Source: an uncultured Bacteroidota bacterium (GTDB lineage Bacteria; Bacteroidota; Bacteroidia; Flavobacteriales; Flavobacteriaceae). Taken from it: a stretch of 64,000 nucleotides of DNA. The stretch is taken from positions 1-64,000 of the forward strand of contig CABYEA010000003.1 in NCBI GenBank assembly GCA_902517895.1, written 5' to 3'. The notes beneath the pieces were generated by a model. That model was given only the letters and a program-made list of their open reading frames with translations. It searched no databases and was not told where the DNA came from. Both the position numbers and the translations under genes were made by a program. This document shows, piece by piece, positions 56,297-64,000 of this stretch (within the stretch, counting starts at the first letter, position 1; every line of letters starts with the position of its first letter).

Positions 56297-57278
56297 TATA
56301 TTAATTACAGGTGGAGCAGGTTTTATTGGCTCACACGTAGTTCGTCATTTTGTAATGAATTACCCCAAATATCATATTTATAATTTAGACATTCTTTCTT
56401 ATGCGAGTAATCTAGAAAATTTGATAGATATTAAAAATAAAGAGAACTATACTTTTATTAAAGGAGATATACTTGATAGTAAATTAATTAACAATATTTT
56501 TAAAAAGTATAAAATCTCGAGAGTTATACATTTAGCTGCTGAATCTCATGTTGATCGTTCCATAGAAGACCCATTTTCTTTTGCTAAAACCAATGTAATG
56601 GGAACTTTAAATTTATTAAATAAAGCTAAAGAGTCTTGGAAGGGTAATTATTTTGATAAATTATTTTATCATATTTCTACAGATGAAGTTTATGGATCTC
56701 TTGGTAAAGAAGGATTATTTTTAGAAACTTCTAAATACGATCCACATTCACCTTATGCAGCATCTAAAGCATCTTCAGATCATTTTGTTAGATCATATAA
56801 AGATACTTATGGATTGCCAGTTGTAATATCCCATTGTTCAAATAATTTTGGACCAAATCAATTTACTGAAAAGCTGATTCCTATGGTAGTTCAAAATATT
56901 ATTAATAATTGTCCAATTCCAGTTTATGGTAATGGTGAAAACATACGAGATTGGATATATATTGATGATCATGTAAATGCAATTGACTTAATATTTCATA
57001 GTTGTCAAATAGGTGAGACTTATAATATTGGAGGTTCTAACGAGTTAAAAAATATAGATTTAATTTATGAGCTTATAAATATTACAGATTCCTTATTAGG
57101 AAGAATTAAAGGCACCTCAAAAAAACTAATAAATTATGTTTCGGATCGTCCCGGACATGATTTTAGATATGCAATAGATTCTAGTAAAATAACTAATGAG
57201 TTATATTGGAAGTCTACACGAAATTTTAAGCAAAATATTCAAAAAACTGTATCCTGGTATATTAAAAAATTTAACTAA
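56286..57278 (+). CDS. rmlB: dTDP-glucose 4,6-dehydratase RmlB
   Basis: A 330-residue [58 protein letters not shown] and RPGHDFRYAIDSSK are RmlB signatures. It completes rmlA-C-D-B. The gene ends facing the minus-strand wzz gene with a 34-base gap containing an imperfect dyad. Confidence 0.97.
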   Translation: MSYNILITGGAGFIGSHVVRHFVMNYPKYHIYNLDILSYASNLENLIDIKNKENYTFIKGDILDSKLINNIFKKYKISRVIHLAAESHVDRSIEDPFSFAKTNVMGTLNLLNKAKESWKGNYFDKLFYHISTDEVYGSLGKEGLFLETSKYDPHSPYAASKASSDHFVRSYKDTYGLPVVISHCSNNFGPNQFTEKLIPMVVQNIINNCPIPVYGNGENIRDWIYIDDHVNAIDLIFHSCQIGETYNIGGSNELKNIDLIYELINITDSLLGRIKGTSKKLINYVSDRPGHDFRYAIDSSKITNELYWKSTRNFKQNIQKTVSWYIKKFN

Positions 57279-57316
57279 GGAAACAATTATTATTTTTCAC
57301 AATTAAATTGCCTTAA
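57277..57316. terminator. Possible shared terminator between rmlB and wzz
   Basis: TAAGG near 57277 and CCTTA near 57312 are inverted, with inner CAATT and AATTG arms, between two convergent genes. The pairing is imperfect and AT-rich. Confidence 0.3.
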
Positions 57317-58425
57317 TCATTAATTTCTTTAATTAAATTAATTAGTGGTTCTTTTAAAAGGATATAGCTAATCGAAAGAACTAATCCAAGAAATACATAA
57401 ATAACAACTAATAAGCTTCTCTTTGGTTTAGATTTTAAAATAGGTACAGATACTTCGTCAATAACTGAGAAAATAGGAGTGTTTTTATTTAGTTTTATCT
57501 TATTATTGTTATATTCTGAGGCTAAGTTCATTAATATGTTTTCTTGTAATTGAACTTCAGATTCTAGTTTTTGTAATTCTGACATAAAAATGGCAGTAGA
57601 AATATTTTTATTAGAATCTTTAAATTCTCCTAATTTTTTTTGTAACAAATCAAACTCAACTTGTTTCAAATCATACTGTTCCTTAGAGAATTTTAACCTT
57701 TCTTTTACTTTATTAGTTCTAATATTAATTATTTTAGTCTGCAAACTTTTGGTTATTAACTCCACTAGTTGACTACTAATAAAAGCATTCCTGTCTATTG
57801 CTAAAACTTTAATAAATCCTTCTTTTGCGTTTAGCTCTATTGAAAATTTCTGTCTAAAAGAATAAAGTAGTTGATAATCCTCTTCACTTATAAAGTTGTA
57901 ATTTTCAAAAATATCACTATCAACTTCATTAGTTTCTTTTTTTAAAAATAAATCAATTGTATATTTTTTAATTAATCCAATTAAGTTAAAATTGAATATA
58001 CTTTTTTGTGATAATAAATATTCTTTGACAGTTAATTTTTCAGCATTTGAATTTATTAATTCTGCTGAAAGTAATTTAAGAGAAAATTCCTCTGAATCTA
58101 TAATATTTGAATAAAGTAGTGGAGACAGGTAGGAATCACTTGTCATCTGATTTGTATTTAATTTAATTCCAGTTAATGAAGAGGCTAAATCCCCTAATTT
58201 ACTACTATTAGATGAAATTTGATCATCACTAACTTGTGGAACAAAAGTAGTTTGGGATGTGTATATGACAGGACTTAGAAGAGCTATAATACATCCAATT
58301 AAAAAAAATGATATAGTAGTTTTAATTATTAATTCTCTTCCTTTCCAAATTTTTTTTAAAATATCTATAATTTCTATGGAATCTTCGTCGAAATTATTTT
58401 GCAAATTTGTTTTGTTAACCATCAT
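57313..58425 (-). CDS. Wzz-type chain length determinant
   Basis: A 370-residue polysaccharide co-polymerase. A membrane helix at about 33-55 (TTISFFLIGCIIALLSPVIY) is followed by QTTFVPQVS, a long periplasmic coiled-coil part, and a C-terminal helix (LLVVIYVFLGLVLSISYILL) preceded by the PKRSL of the Pro-rich region. It sets the chain length of the polymer made by Wzy. No tyrosine kinase domain is fused. wza lies 5 bases upstream. Confidence 0.88.
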   Translation of the reverse strand: MMVNKTNLQNNFDEDSIEIIDILKKIWKGRELIIKTTISFFLIGCIIALLSPVIYTSQTTFVPQVSDDQISSNSSKLGDLASSLTGIKLNTNQMTSDSYLSPLLYSNIIDSEEFSLKLLSAELINSNAEKLTVKEYLLSQKSIFNFNLIGLIKKYTIDLFLKKETNEVDSDIFENYNFISEEDYQLLYSFRQKFSIELNAKEGFIKVLAIDRNAFISSQLVELITKSLQTKIINIRTNKVKERLKFSKEQYDLKQVEFDLLQKKLGEFKDSNKNISTAIFMSELQKLESEVQLQENILMNLASEYNNNKIKLNKNTPIFSVIDEVSVPILKSKPKRSLLVVIYVFLGLVLSISYILLKEPLINLIKEIND

Positions 58426-58430
58426 AACTA

Positions 58431-61061
58431 TTATAATTTTGTTGCAATTAAAACAGATGTTAGAGTAGCAGTTATAAAATTAATAGTCCCGGAAATCTCT
58501 TCAATAACTCTTTGGACACGAACTTTAACATCTTCACCTTCTGGTCTGAAGTCAGTTATGATAATCGAATTAGGAAGAACTCTGGGGTTTTTAAAAAACC
58601 CAATTTTCTTAGTTTTTCCGTTTGGTAAAATAACATATGACTTTCCGCCCTTTCTAAATAATTTACCACCAGAGTTTTTAATGTATTTCTTAGCTTTTAA
58701 TCCTTTTTGCCAAATAAAATTAGATTCATTTGTTACAGCTCCGGTGGTAGAAACAATTCCTTTGTCAGATGCTATATTTATAATATCACCGTTTTCAAAT
58801 ATTTCTTCAGCATTTAAATCTTTAAAATTAAGAGTAATTACTTTTCCGTCTCTGATTAAAGAAGAAGCCTCTAAATTGGCATATAATGTCAATCCACCAG
58901 CATAATTAATTATGTCCTTTAAGGATGAATTTTTAAATTCAGAAACCACAGTTTGCGGAAAATTAACTTCTCCAGTAATACTAATTCTTATAGTTTCTTG
59001 AAAACCAAGTATTTGTCTAACCGCTAAAATGTCTCTGTCTTTTAATAAAAATCCATTATCAGGTTTTTCTTTTAATCCAAGTAGATAATCTTTGTCAATT
59101 TTAACATTGAACTTTCTAATAACTCTTTCATTTGACACATCCAATTCGGGCCTATTAACAATTAACTCTTCTTGATCAGCGCTAATTTCAAATCCACCAG
59201 CAAGTAACAAAAGATCTTCTACGTACATATTTTCATCTAAAGCATATAAATTTGGATTATTGACATAGCCAAATATTCCAACTGTTTTATTAATATTTTT
59301 TGTTGCACTAGTACTATATAACATGATTTTGTCTCTTGGGTATAATAGAGTAGTCTTTAATTCTTCTAAATTATCAAACTCAAATCTTAAGGTATTGAAA
59401 TCTCCTGTTTCATTATTAAATCTTTTAATATCAATCCTTGATTTTAAAAAATTTACAAGAAAATCAGGATTATTAATCTGAGAAGCACTAAAAATAAGAT
59501 CATATATAGTTAAATTTTCTTTCCAAGATGTAGTTAGATTTTCGACACCATAGCCACTGATAGATACATATTTAGCTCCTTCAACTCTTTGGTTACTATA
59601 AATTTGTACTTCATCCATATCATTTAATGGCACATATTTAGTAGAATTTAAAATATCATTCAAATTGTATGAATTACTAACTGTTATTCCATTTACAATA
59701 CTATTCACATCTACCTTTTCCATATATACATCAGGTAAAACACCTTTTGCAGCATCAATTATTAATGATTTTAAATCTTTATAAGTTCCAAGTGAATATA
59801 TTCCGGGTTCAACAATATGGCCTGAAATAGTTACTTGATTTAATTCCAGATCTAAGATTGGAAAGAATGTAATTTTATCTCCGTCAGAAAGAACAACTTT
59901 TTTACCATTAACTTTAGCTTCTTGATAATTAAAAGTTATTAATTCTCTATCAGCTATAATATCCCTAGATCTTTTATCAGCAGGAGTAATTCTGCTAATA
60001 TTTACTTTAGTTGTTTGAGCTGTTACTGGTAAACCTCCAGAATATTTTAATAATTCTGAAAGCCCCTCATTTTCTTTTAACTCAAAAACAGCATTGTTAT
60101 AAACCTCTCCTTGTAAAAGAAATCTGTTTTTTCTAGTATCAACAAAAACAATATCATTATTTGTTAGTCTAACATCTTCTCTAAGTTGACCTTTTGTAAT
60201 GTAATCATAAAGATCAATCGTTTTATAAAGTTTATTGTTTCTGTAAATTTTTATCTCTCTTAAAGATCCACTTGTTTTTACTCCACCAGCAGCATAAATG
60301 GCTGATAAGGCAGAACCTGAGGTATTTAAGATATGTGGCCCTGGTGCATAAACCTGACCTAATACTACAACCTTTACAGGTCTAAGCTGTGTTAGTGAAA
60401 CGTCCATGAAGGTTTTTTGTGGATCACTGGTTAGTCCAGATAAAAATTTACCTAAAAATATTTTTAATCTAGATTTTAATGTTTTAAAAGAATTCCCTGA
60501 AGCAAAAAATAAACCATAACCTCTAATGTTAATGTTCCCGTTTCTATCTACTTTTACATTTTGCTCAAAAGAGTTATCCCCGTAGGTAATGATTCTTAGT
60601 TCATCCCCTGGAGCTATTAGATATCCTTCATCTATATTTCCAAGAAGATATTCTTTGTCTAAATAAGGGTTATTATTAAAAATATCATAACCAAAATATC
60701 TCGGTCCCGCTAATTTATTATCTCCACCGTCTTCTTCTTCTTCTTCTTCTTCTTCTTCTTCTTCTTCTTCACTGTCTTCATTTTCTTCTCCGTCTTCAGT
60801 ATCTGAATTTTCTTCAGGATTTTCAGAATTCTGATCCGAGAAAAAATCGTTTAGTAATTGATCATAGCTAAGTCCTCTTTGAGCAGCTAATTGTCTCGCT
60901 TGTGCTTCTGTCAATCCGCTAGCTTTAAGCGCCTGAGCAGCTTGGGCAGGAGTTGTGATATTTTGTGCCTTAGCTTGTTGTATAGCTTGATTAATGACGG
61001 CTTCATTAGTTTGGGAGTAACCAAACATTGAAAACAATAATAAAATACATAAATATCTCAT
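58431..61061 (-). CDS. Wza-type outer-membrane polysaccharide export protein with SLBB domains
   Basis: An 876-residue secreted protein. It has a signal peptide (about residues 1-16), an Ala/Gln-rich helical segment, then an acidic run of 12 or more Glu encoded by a GAA/TTC repeat, a polysaccharide export (PES) domain starting YLIAPGDELRIITYGD, and several SLBB domains (for example VVLGQVYAPGPHIL, TISGHIVEPGIYSL, ISITGEVNFPQTVV). A C-terminal hydrophobic tail follows. It is much longer than E. coli Wza and matches the multi-SLBB type of flavobacteria. It precedes wzz. Confidence 0.93.
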   Translation of the reverse strand: MRYLCILLLFSMFGYSQTNEAVINQAIQQAKAQNITTPAQAAQALKASGLTEAQARQLAAQRGLSYDQLLNDFFSDQNSENPEENSDTEDGEENEDSEEEEEEEEEEEEEDGGDNKLAGPRYFGYDIFNNNPYLDKEYLLGNIDEGYLIAPGDELRIITYGDNSFEQNVKVDRNGNINIRGYGLFFASGNSFKTLKSRLKIFLGKFLSGLTSDPQKTFMDVSLTQLRPVKVVVLGQVYAPGPHILNTSGSALSAIYAAGGVKTSGSLREIKIYRNNKLYKTIDLYDYITKGQLREDVRLTNNDIVFVDTRKNRFLLQGEVYNNAVFELKENEGLSELLKYSGGLPVTAQTTKVNISRITPADKRSRDIIADRELITFNYQEAKVNGKKVVLSDGDKITFFPILDLELNQVTISGHIVEPGIYSLGTYKDLKSLIIDAAKGVLPDVYMEKVDVNSIVNGITVSNSYNLNDILNSTKYVPLNDMDEVQIYSNQRVEGAKYVSISGYGVENLTTSWKENLTIYDLIFSASQINNPDFLVNFLKSRIDIKRFNNETGDFNTLRFEFDNLEELKTTLLYPRDKIMLYSTSATKNINKTVGIFGYVNNPNLYALDENMYVEDLLLLAGGFEISADQEELIVNRPELDVSNERVIRKFNVKIDKDYLLGLKEKPDNGFLLKDRDILAVRQILGFQETIRISITGEVNFPQTVVSEFKNSSLKDIINYAGGLTLYANLEASSLIRDGKVITLNFKDLNAEEIFENGDIINIASDKGIVSTTGAVTNESNFIWQKGLKAKKYIKNSGGKLFRKGGKSYVILPNGKTKKIGFFKNPRVLPNSIIITDFRPEGEDVKVRVQRVIEEISGTINFITATLTSVLIATKL
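60730..60770. repeat. TTC/GAA trinucleotide repeat in wza
   Basis: Thirteen to fourteen tandem TTC units on the plus strand (GAA on the coding strand) encode a run of Glu between the N-terminal helices and the PES domain. Changes in copy number keep the frame, so the repeat would alter linker length, not switch the gene off. Confidence 0.9.
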
Positions 61062-61078
61062 ATAACTATTTTGGTTTG

Positions 61079-61086
61079 CAAATATA
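61079..61086 (-). promoter_or_regulatory. Putative -7 promoter element of wza-wzz
   Basis: On the minus strand TATATTTG matches TAnnTTTG, 17 bases before the wza ATG. No -33 element was found at the usual spacing. Confidence 0.45.
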
Positions 61087-61184
61087 TGAAAAAACTCAAA
61101 AACACCCTTTTTATTGCCTTTCTATAACTAATTATTTAATCGATTATATTATCTAATTAAATAAATATTATGAAATTAAATTCC

Positions 61185-61192
61185 TAAATTTG
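61185..61192 (+). promoter_or_regulatory. Putative -7 promoter element of the wecA-like gene
   Basis: TAAATTTG matches TAnnTTTG and ends 8 bases before the ATG. The transcript would have almost no leader. Confidence 0.45.
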
Positions 61193-61200
61193 AATGAATT

Positions 61201-62304
61201 ATGAATGTAGAATTTCCGTTTTCACTTTATTATTTAGGTGTTTTTATCAGTACTGTTTTTTTATCAAGATTTATTTTTAGAAAATACATTCAATTTGCAA
61301 AGACTTATAATCTTGTAAAAGCTACAAATTCAAGGGCAGCCCATAAAGGAATAGTATTCACAGGGGGTGGGGTTGTTTATGCTGCTGTAGTAATGGTTGC
61401 CGCTTTAATTTTAGACAATGTGGATTTTGTTGAGTTTTCTAATTTTAGCCCAATTATTGCAACGGCTATTTTAGTGTCAATTCTTGGTTTTTATGATGAC
61501 TTTATTGAAATTTCAGCATTTAATAAATATATAGTACTTACTTTTTTAATTTTAATGCTCTTGTATGCAAATTCGACCTTACCAATTATTCAAAATTTGA
61601 ATGGATTTTTGGGAATATATGAGATTGGATATATTCCGGGTTTAATATTCACTTGTTTCGTTTATTTATCCATTATGAATGCTATAAATTTAACCGATGG
61701 CATCGATGGCTATTTAGCAATTTTTTCAATTTTCTTTTTTACATCTCTATTATATAATTTTGATATAAATAAATTTTATACTCTTAACACTGTTTCAGCG
61801 ATTATAATTGGTTGTAGCGCTATGTTTATGAAATATAATTTTTCGAAGGGTAAAAAATTATTTGTAGGAGATGCCGGTTCACTATTCATTGGATTTTGGA
61901 TTGCCACATACTTAATTACATACATTACAAGTGCTCAAGATTCGATACTTGTTGATGTTTATTCGATTCAGCTTGAGAATATTCCTGTTATTGCAATTTC
62001 AATGATTTCACTTCCTGTTTTAGATACACTAAGAGTTATGCTAGTCAGGATTCTAAGTAAAAAATCCCCTTTTATTGCTGACAGAAATCATTTACATCAC
62101 ATATTACTAGATAGTGGTATGACACATCTCAGAACATCATTATTTTTAACCGTCATTAATTGGTTTAATTGTATCGCAATTTTCTTAATTGAGCAAAATT
62201 TTAACTCAAAAGAACTTACAATAATCTATATTTTGATGAGTTTATTTTGGTTTTTCTTCTTTGAGTATATAAATAGAAAAAATCTTATTCCTTCAAAAGG
62301 CTAA
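61201..62304 (+). CDS. WecA-type undecaprenyl-phosphate sugar-1-phosphate transferase
   Basis: A 367-residue polytopic membrane enzyme of the MraY/WecA/TagO family, starting glycan synthesis on undecaprenyl phosphate. HKGIVFTGGG, FYDDFIEI, NLTDGIDGYLAI, FVGDAGSLFIGF and DRNHLHHILLD are the family blocks (two Asp motifs and the His-rich loop). The sugar is probably a HexNAc-1-phosphate. It is the only initiating transferase in the window. Its 3' end overlaps the convergent next gene by 20 bases. Confidence 0.93.
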   Translation: MNVEFPFSLYYLGVFISTVFLSRFIFRKYIQFAKTYNLVKATNSRAAHKGIVFTGGGVVYAAVVMVAALILDNVDFVEFSNFSPIIATAILVSILGFYDDFIEISAFNKYIVLTFLILMLLYANSTLPIIQNLNGFLGIYEIGYIPGLIFTCFVYLSIMNAINLTDGIDGYLAIFSIFFFTSLLYNFDINKFYTLNTVSAIIIGCSAMFMKYNFSKGKKLFVGDAGSLFIGFWIATYLITYITSAQDSILVDVYSIQLENIPVIAISMISLPVLDTLRVMLVRILSKKSPFIADRNHLHHILLDSGMTHLRTSLFLTVINWFNCIAIFLIEQNFNSKELTIIYILMSLFWFFFFEYINRKNLIPSKG

Positions 62305-63754
62305 GTATCTGAATTCTTTTGTCTTGTGGGCTTTTACTTATACTTATAAATGACTCAGATGAGTTAGTTATAAATTCAAACTTTTCGTTTAAGGATTCTA
62401 TAATTTTATTTTTCACTTTGGATGCATAATCATATGATAATCCATTTTCAACAAGCTTTGCAACAATATCATTACTTGTAATTTGATCATTTTCTAAAAG
62501 CATTTTTAATATCTCAATTGAATTATTATCTATATTAATCTGTGTTCCTAGAAAGAAAAGTTCATCATTTTCGAAATTATATAACTTACTTTTTGTTAAA
62601 ATTTTATCTCTTTTTAGGCCTTTATAAAATAAATTAATTATAATAACTAATAGAATAATTAGCATTGGAACAAAGAATTGATTCCTTGATTGCTCATATT
62701 TCAAAAGAGGTATTTCTGAAATTGAGTCAAGATCAATTATATTGCTAAGTTTATATTTTGATAAAATTACTGTTTCTGATTTTGAGTTATGGTTTTTAAA
62801 TATATTTAGTATTACATTTGATAGGTCAAGAGTGTTGATGTTTTCAAATGTATTGTTGTAGGATATAAATGATTTAATTGAACTTAAATCTGCGGGGGAA
62901 AACCCTAGTTTGTATTTATACTTGTAAATTGAGGATTTTTCCATATCAATAAAATGAAAAAATTCTTGACCAAAAACATAAAACCAATTTCCACTTCCAA
63001 TAATCAGAGGTTCATTAGAAAGATCTAAATTAATATTTCCAAGTTCTGTCCAAAAAAAATTTTCAAAATTGAATCTTAAAATTGATTGATTTTTTGACTT
63101 TCTCCCATTATTAAATTTATTCCCTCCGAAAATATAATAGTCATCTTTTGTCAAAAGAGAATGAAATGATGAGATACCAAATGACAATTCATTAGGAATT
63201 TCATTTTGAAAAGTAATTTCATCCCACTGATTGGTGTTATTTTCATCAAAATTAAGCATAGTATTATTTGTCCTAAATAATCCATATCCACCAAAGTGAT
63301 ATACTTTTTTATTGTGAAGGATAAAATCCCCCAAAAATTTATTCATAAATGGAAAACTGTTATCCCGTCTTTTAAGTTTATTGTCAATCAAGGTCATTAC
63401 AAGACCTCCACCATCATGAAAAATATAGAATTCATCGTTTTCTGATTTCTTGAGAACTAAATTATCCATAAGTCCATTCATAACAGATTTTGATAAAGAA
63501 AATTCACCTGTGTAGAAACCACCCCATGTTTCATTATTAAAATCGGGTAAATATGCTTCATATTGATATTTAGATTTTATTGAATCGTTGATTAAATCAT
63601 AAGTTGTTAATGAAATTCTATTATCAAATACGTAAAGTTCATTTTTTTCAATATCTATATCATAAATAAATTTTCCGTTTATTTCATTATTTGGAGATGA
63701 AAAAATAAACTTAGAGTTAATTAATATTAAAAATGATATTAACCGAACTAACAT
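62285..63754 (-). CDS. Membrane beta-propeller protein with cytoplasmic winged-helix-like tail
   Basis: A 489-residue protein of unknown function. An N-terminal signal sequence is followed by about 340 residues of Kelch-like repeats (for example KVYHFGGYGLF and DDYYIFGGNKFNNG). One membrane helix at about 358-378 (FFVPMLIILLVIIINLFY) follows, then a 110-residue cytoplasmic tail with helices ILKMLLENDQITSNDIVAKL and SYDYASKVKNKIIESL, which look like a helix-turn-helix. The layout suggests a one-component periplasmic sensor. No kinase or known output domain is seen. Confidence 0.7.
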   Translation of the reverse strand: MLVRLISFLILINSKFIFSSPNNEINGKFIYDIDIEKNELYVFDNRISLTTYDLINDSIKSKYQYEAYLPDFNNETWGGFYTGEFSLSKSVMNGLMDNLVLKKSENDEFYIFHDGGGLVMTLIDNKLKRRDNSFPFMNKFLGDFILHNKKVYHFGGYGLFRTNNTMLNFDENNTNQWDEITFQNEIPNELSFGISSFHSLLTKDDYYIFGGNKFNNGRKSKNQSILRFNFENFFWTELGNINLDLSNEPLIIGSGNWFYVFGQEFFHFIDMEKSSIYKYKYKLGFSPADLSSIKSFISYNNTFENINTLDLSNVILNIFKNHNSKSETVILSKYKLSNIIDLDSISEIPLLKYEQSRNQFFVPMLIILLVIIINLFYKGLKRDKILTKSKLYNFENDELFFLGTQINIDNNSIEILKMLLENDQITSNDIVAKLVENGLSYDYASKVKNKIIESLNEKFEFITNSSESFISISKSPQDKRIQILSLLKE

Positions 63755-63776
63755 AAATGAAGTTTTTTAAGCACAT

Positions 63777-63784
63777 CAAATATA
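63777..63784 (-). promoter_or_regulatory. Putative -7 promoter element of the beta-propeller gene
   Basis: On the minus strand TATATTTG matches TAnnTTTG, 22 bases before the ATG at 63754. No TTG -33 element is seen, and a direct repeat lies just upstream. Confidence 0.4.
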
Positions 63785-63800
63785 TGTAAATTAAATTAAT

Positions 63801-63832
63801 ATGTCGGATATTATCGATTAAATGTCCGATAT
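63801..63832. repeat. Direct repeat upstream of the beta-propeller gene
   Basis: ATGTCGGATAT at 63801-63811 and ATGTCCGATAT at 63822-63832 differ at one base and are exactly 21 bases apart, two helical turns. The pair lies 17-48 bases upstream of the -7 element, where an activator would bind. Confidence 0.5.
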
Positions 63833-63894
63833 TTTAATCTGTAATTTAAATAAGATGTCTATTATTTTTATGTTAAATCCTTATTAAAAAACTG

Positions 63895-64000
63895 TTAAAT
63901 CTGCTTTAATTTTGATATAATTTCTTTTGGATTTTCAGCCTTAAATACATGACTGCCAGAAACTAACACATCTGCTCCATTTTCTAATAGTTTTTTTGCA
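63895..64000 (-). CDS. rpe: Ribulose-phosphate 3-epimerase, C-terminal fragment
   Basis: Only the last 35 residues are in the window; the gene runs off the right edge. The reading LLENGADVLVSGSHVFKAEN matches the end of Rpe, where GADvlVaGsavF binds phosphate. Rpe interconverts ribulose-5-phosphate and xylulose-5-phosphate in the pentose phosphate pathway. The stop is at 63895-63897, 140 bases before the next minus-strand gene. Confidence 0.85.
   Translation of the reverse strand, partial: AKKLLENGADVLVSGSHVFKAENPKEIISKLKQI

Noticed and set aside
24353-57278. Integrated mobile element carrying the glycan locus
   Set aside because: No integrase, transposase, terminal repeats or attachment sites were seen; the lower GC alone is normal for such loci.
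58399-58905. 168-residue open frame on the plus strand across the wzz/wza junction
   Set aside because: It lies antisense to the well-supported wza gene and has no recognisable domain or signal.
60730-60770. CRISPR or phase-variation on/off repeat
   Set aside because: It is a three-base repeat without spacers inside a coding frame, so length changes do not shift the frame.

Overview
The window reads as chromosomal DNA of an AT-rich member of the Bacteroidota, most likely a marine-type flavobacterium. The evidence is the composition (roughly 30% GC in the core part, lower in the middle), TTG starts, repeated TAnnTTTG promoter-like elements without Shine-Dalgarno sites, a PafA-like phosphatase, a NusG-like UpxY antiterminator ahead of a polysaccharide locus, and a Wza/Wzz pair with a multi-SLBB Wza. 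No mobile element, transposase or CRISPR array was seen.

Region 1 (1-2205) has the 3' end of an alkaline-phosphatase-superfamily gene, then engB and an alpha/beta hydrolase on the minus strand. Region 2 (2448-17717) is the cell-wall and division (dcw) cluster: mraZ-rsmH-ftsL-ftsI-murE-mraY-murD-ftsW-murG-murC-ftsQ-ftsA-ftsZ, tightly packed with many overlaps and preceded by three tandem GTGGTAAAAT repeats that look like MraZ boxes. murF, murB and ddl are not in it.

Region 3 (17750-24245) is metabolic: galE, a GatB/YqeY protein, tRNA-Arg(TCG) fused in frame to a secreted beta-propeller-like gene, cysC with two HxGH-type nucleotidyltransferases, metK and ahcY.

Region 4 (24353-57278) is a very long one-direction surface-polysaccharide locus. 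It opens with a winged-helix regulator and the UpxY antiterminator. Then come an aminotransferase, UDP-glucose dehydrogenase, UDP-xylose synthase and gmd, which ends in a hairpin terminator. Next is an acyl module (left-handed beta-helix acyltransferase, acyl carrier protein, ketoreductase, AMP-ligase). It is followed by a legionaminic/sialic-type nonulosonic acid pathway (LegC, NeuB, NeuC, PtmE-like, CMP-transferase, PtmA-like), a flippase and polymerase, and a WbpG/HisH/HisF amidation set whose HisF has lost its catalytic Asp11. Then come two glycosyltransferase-type genes, further sugar-modifying genes, a degenerate phosphatase-fold protein with a class III aminotransferase, and finally rmlA-C-D-B for dTDP-rhamnose.

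Region 5 (57313-64000) has Wzz and Wza on the minus strand, a WecA-type initiating transferase on the plus strand, a membrane beta-propeller protein with a cytoplasmic winged-helix-like tail, and the 3' end of rpe.

Taken together, regions 4 and 5 look like a Wzx/Wzy assembly line for an acidic glycan carrying rhamnose and a modified nonulosonic acid, possibly N-acylated with an ACP-borne acid and amidinated. Its long transcript is probably read through by UpxY. The chemistry is inferred from gene families; no product structure can be read from the DNA.
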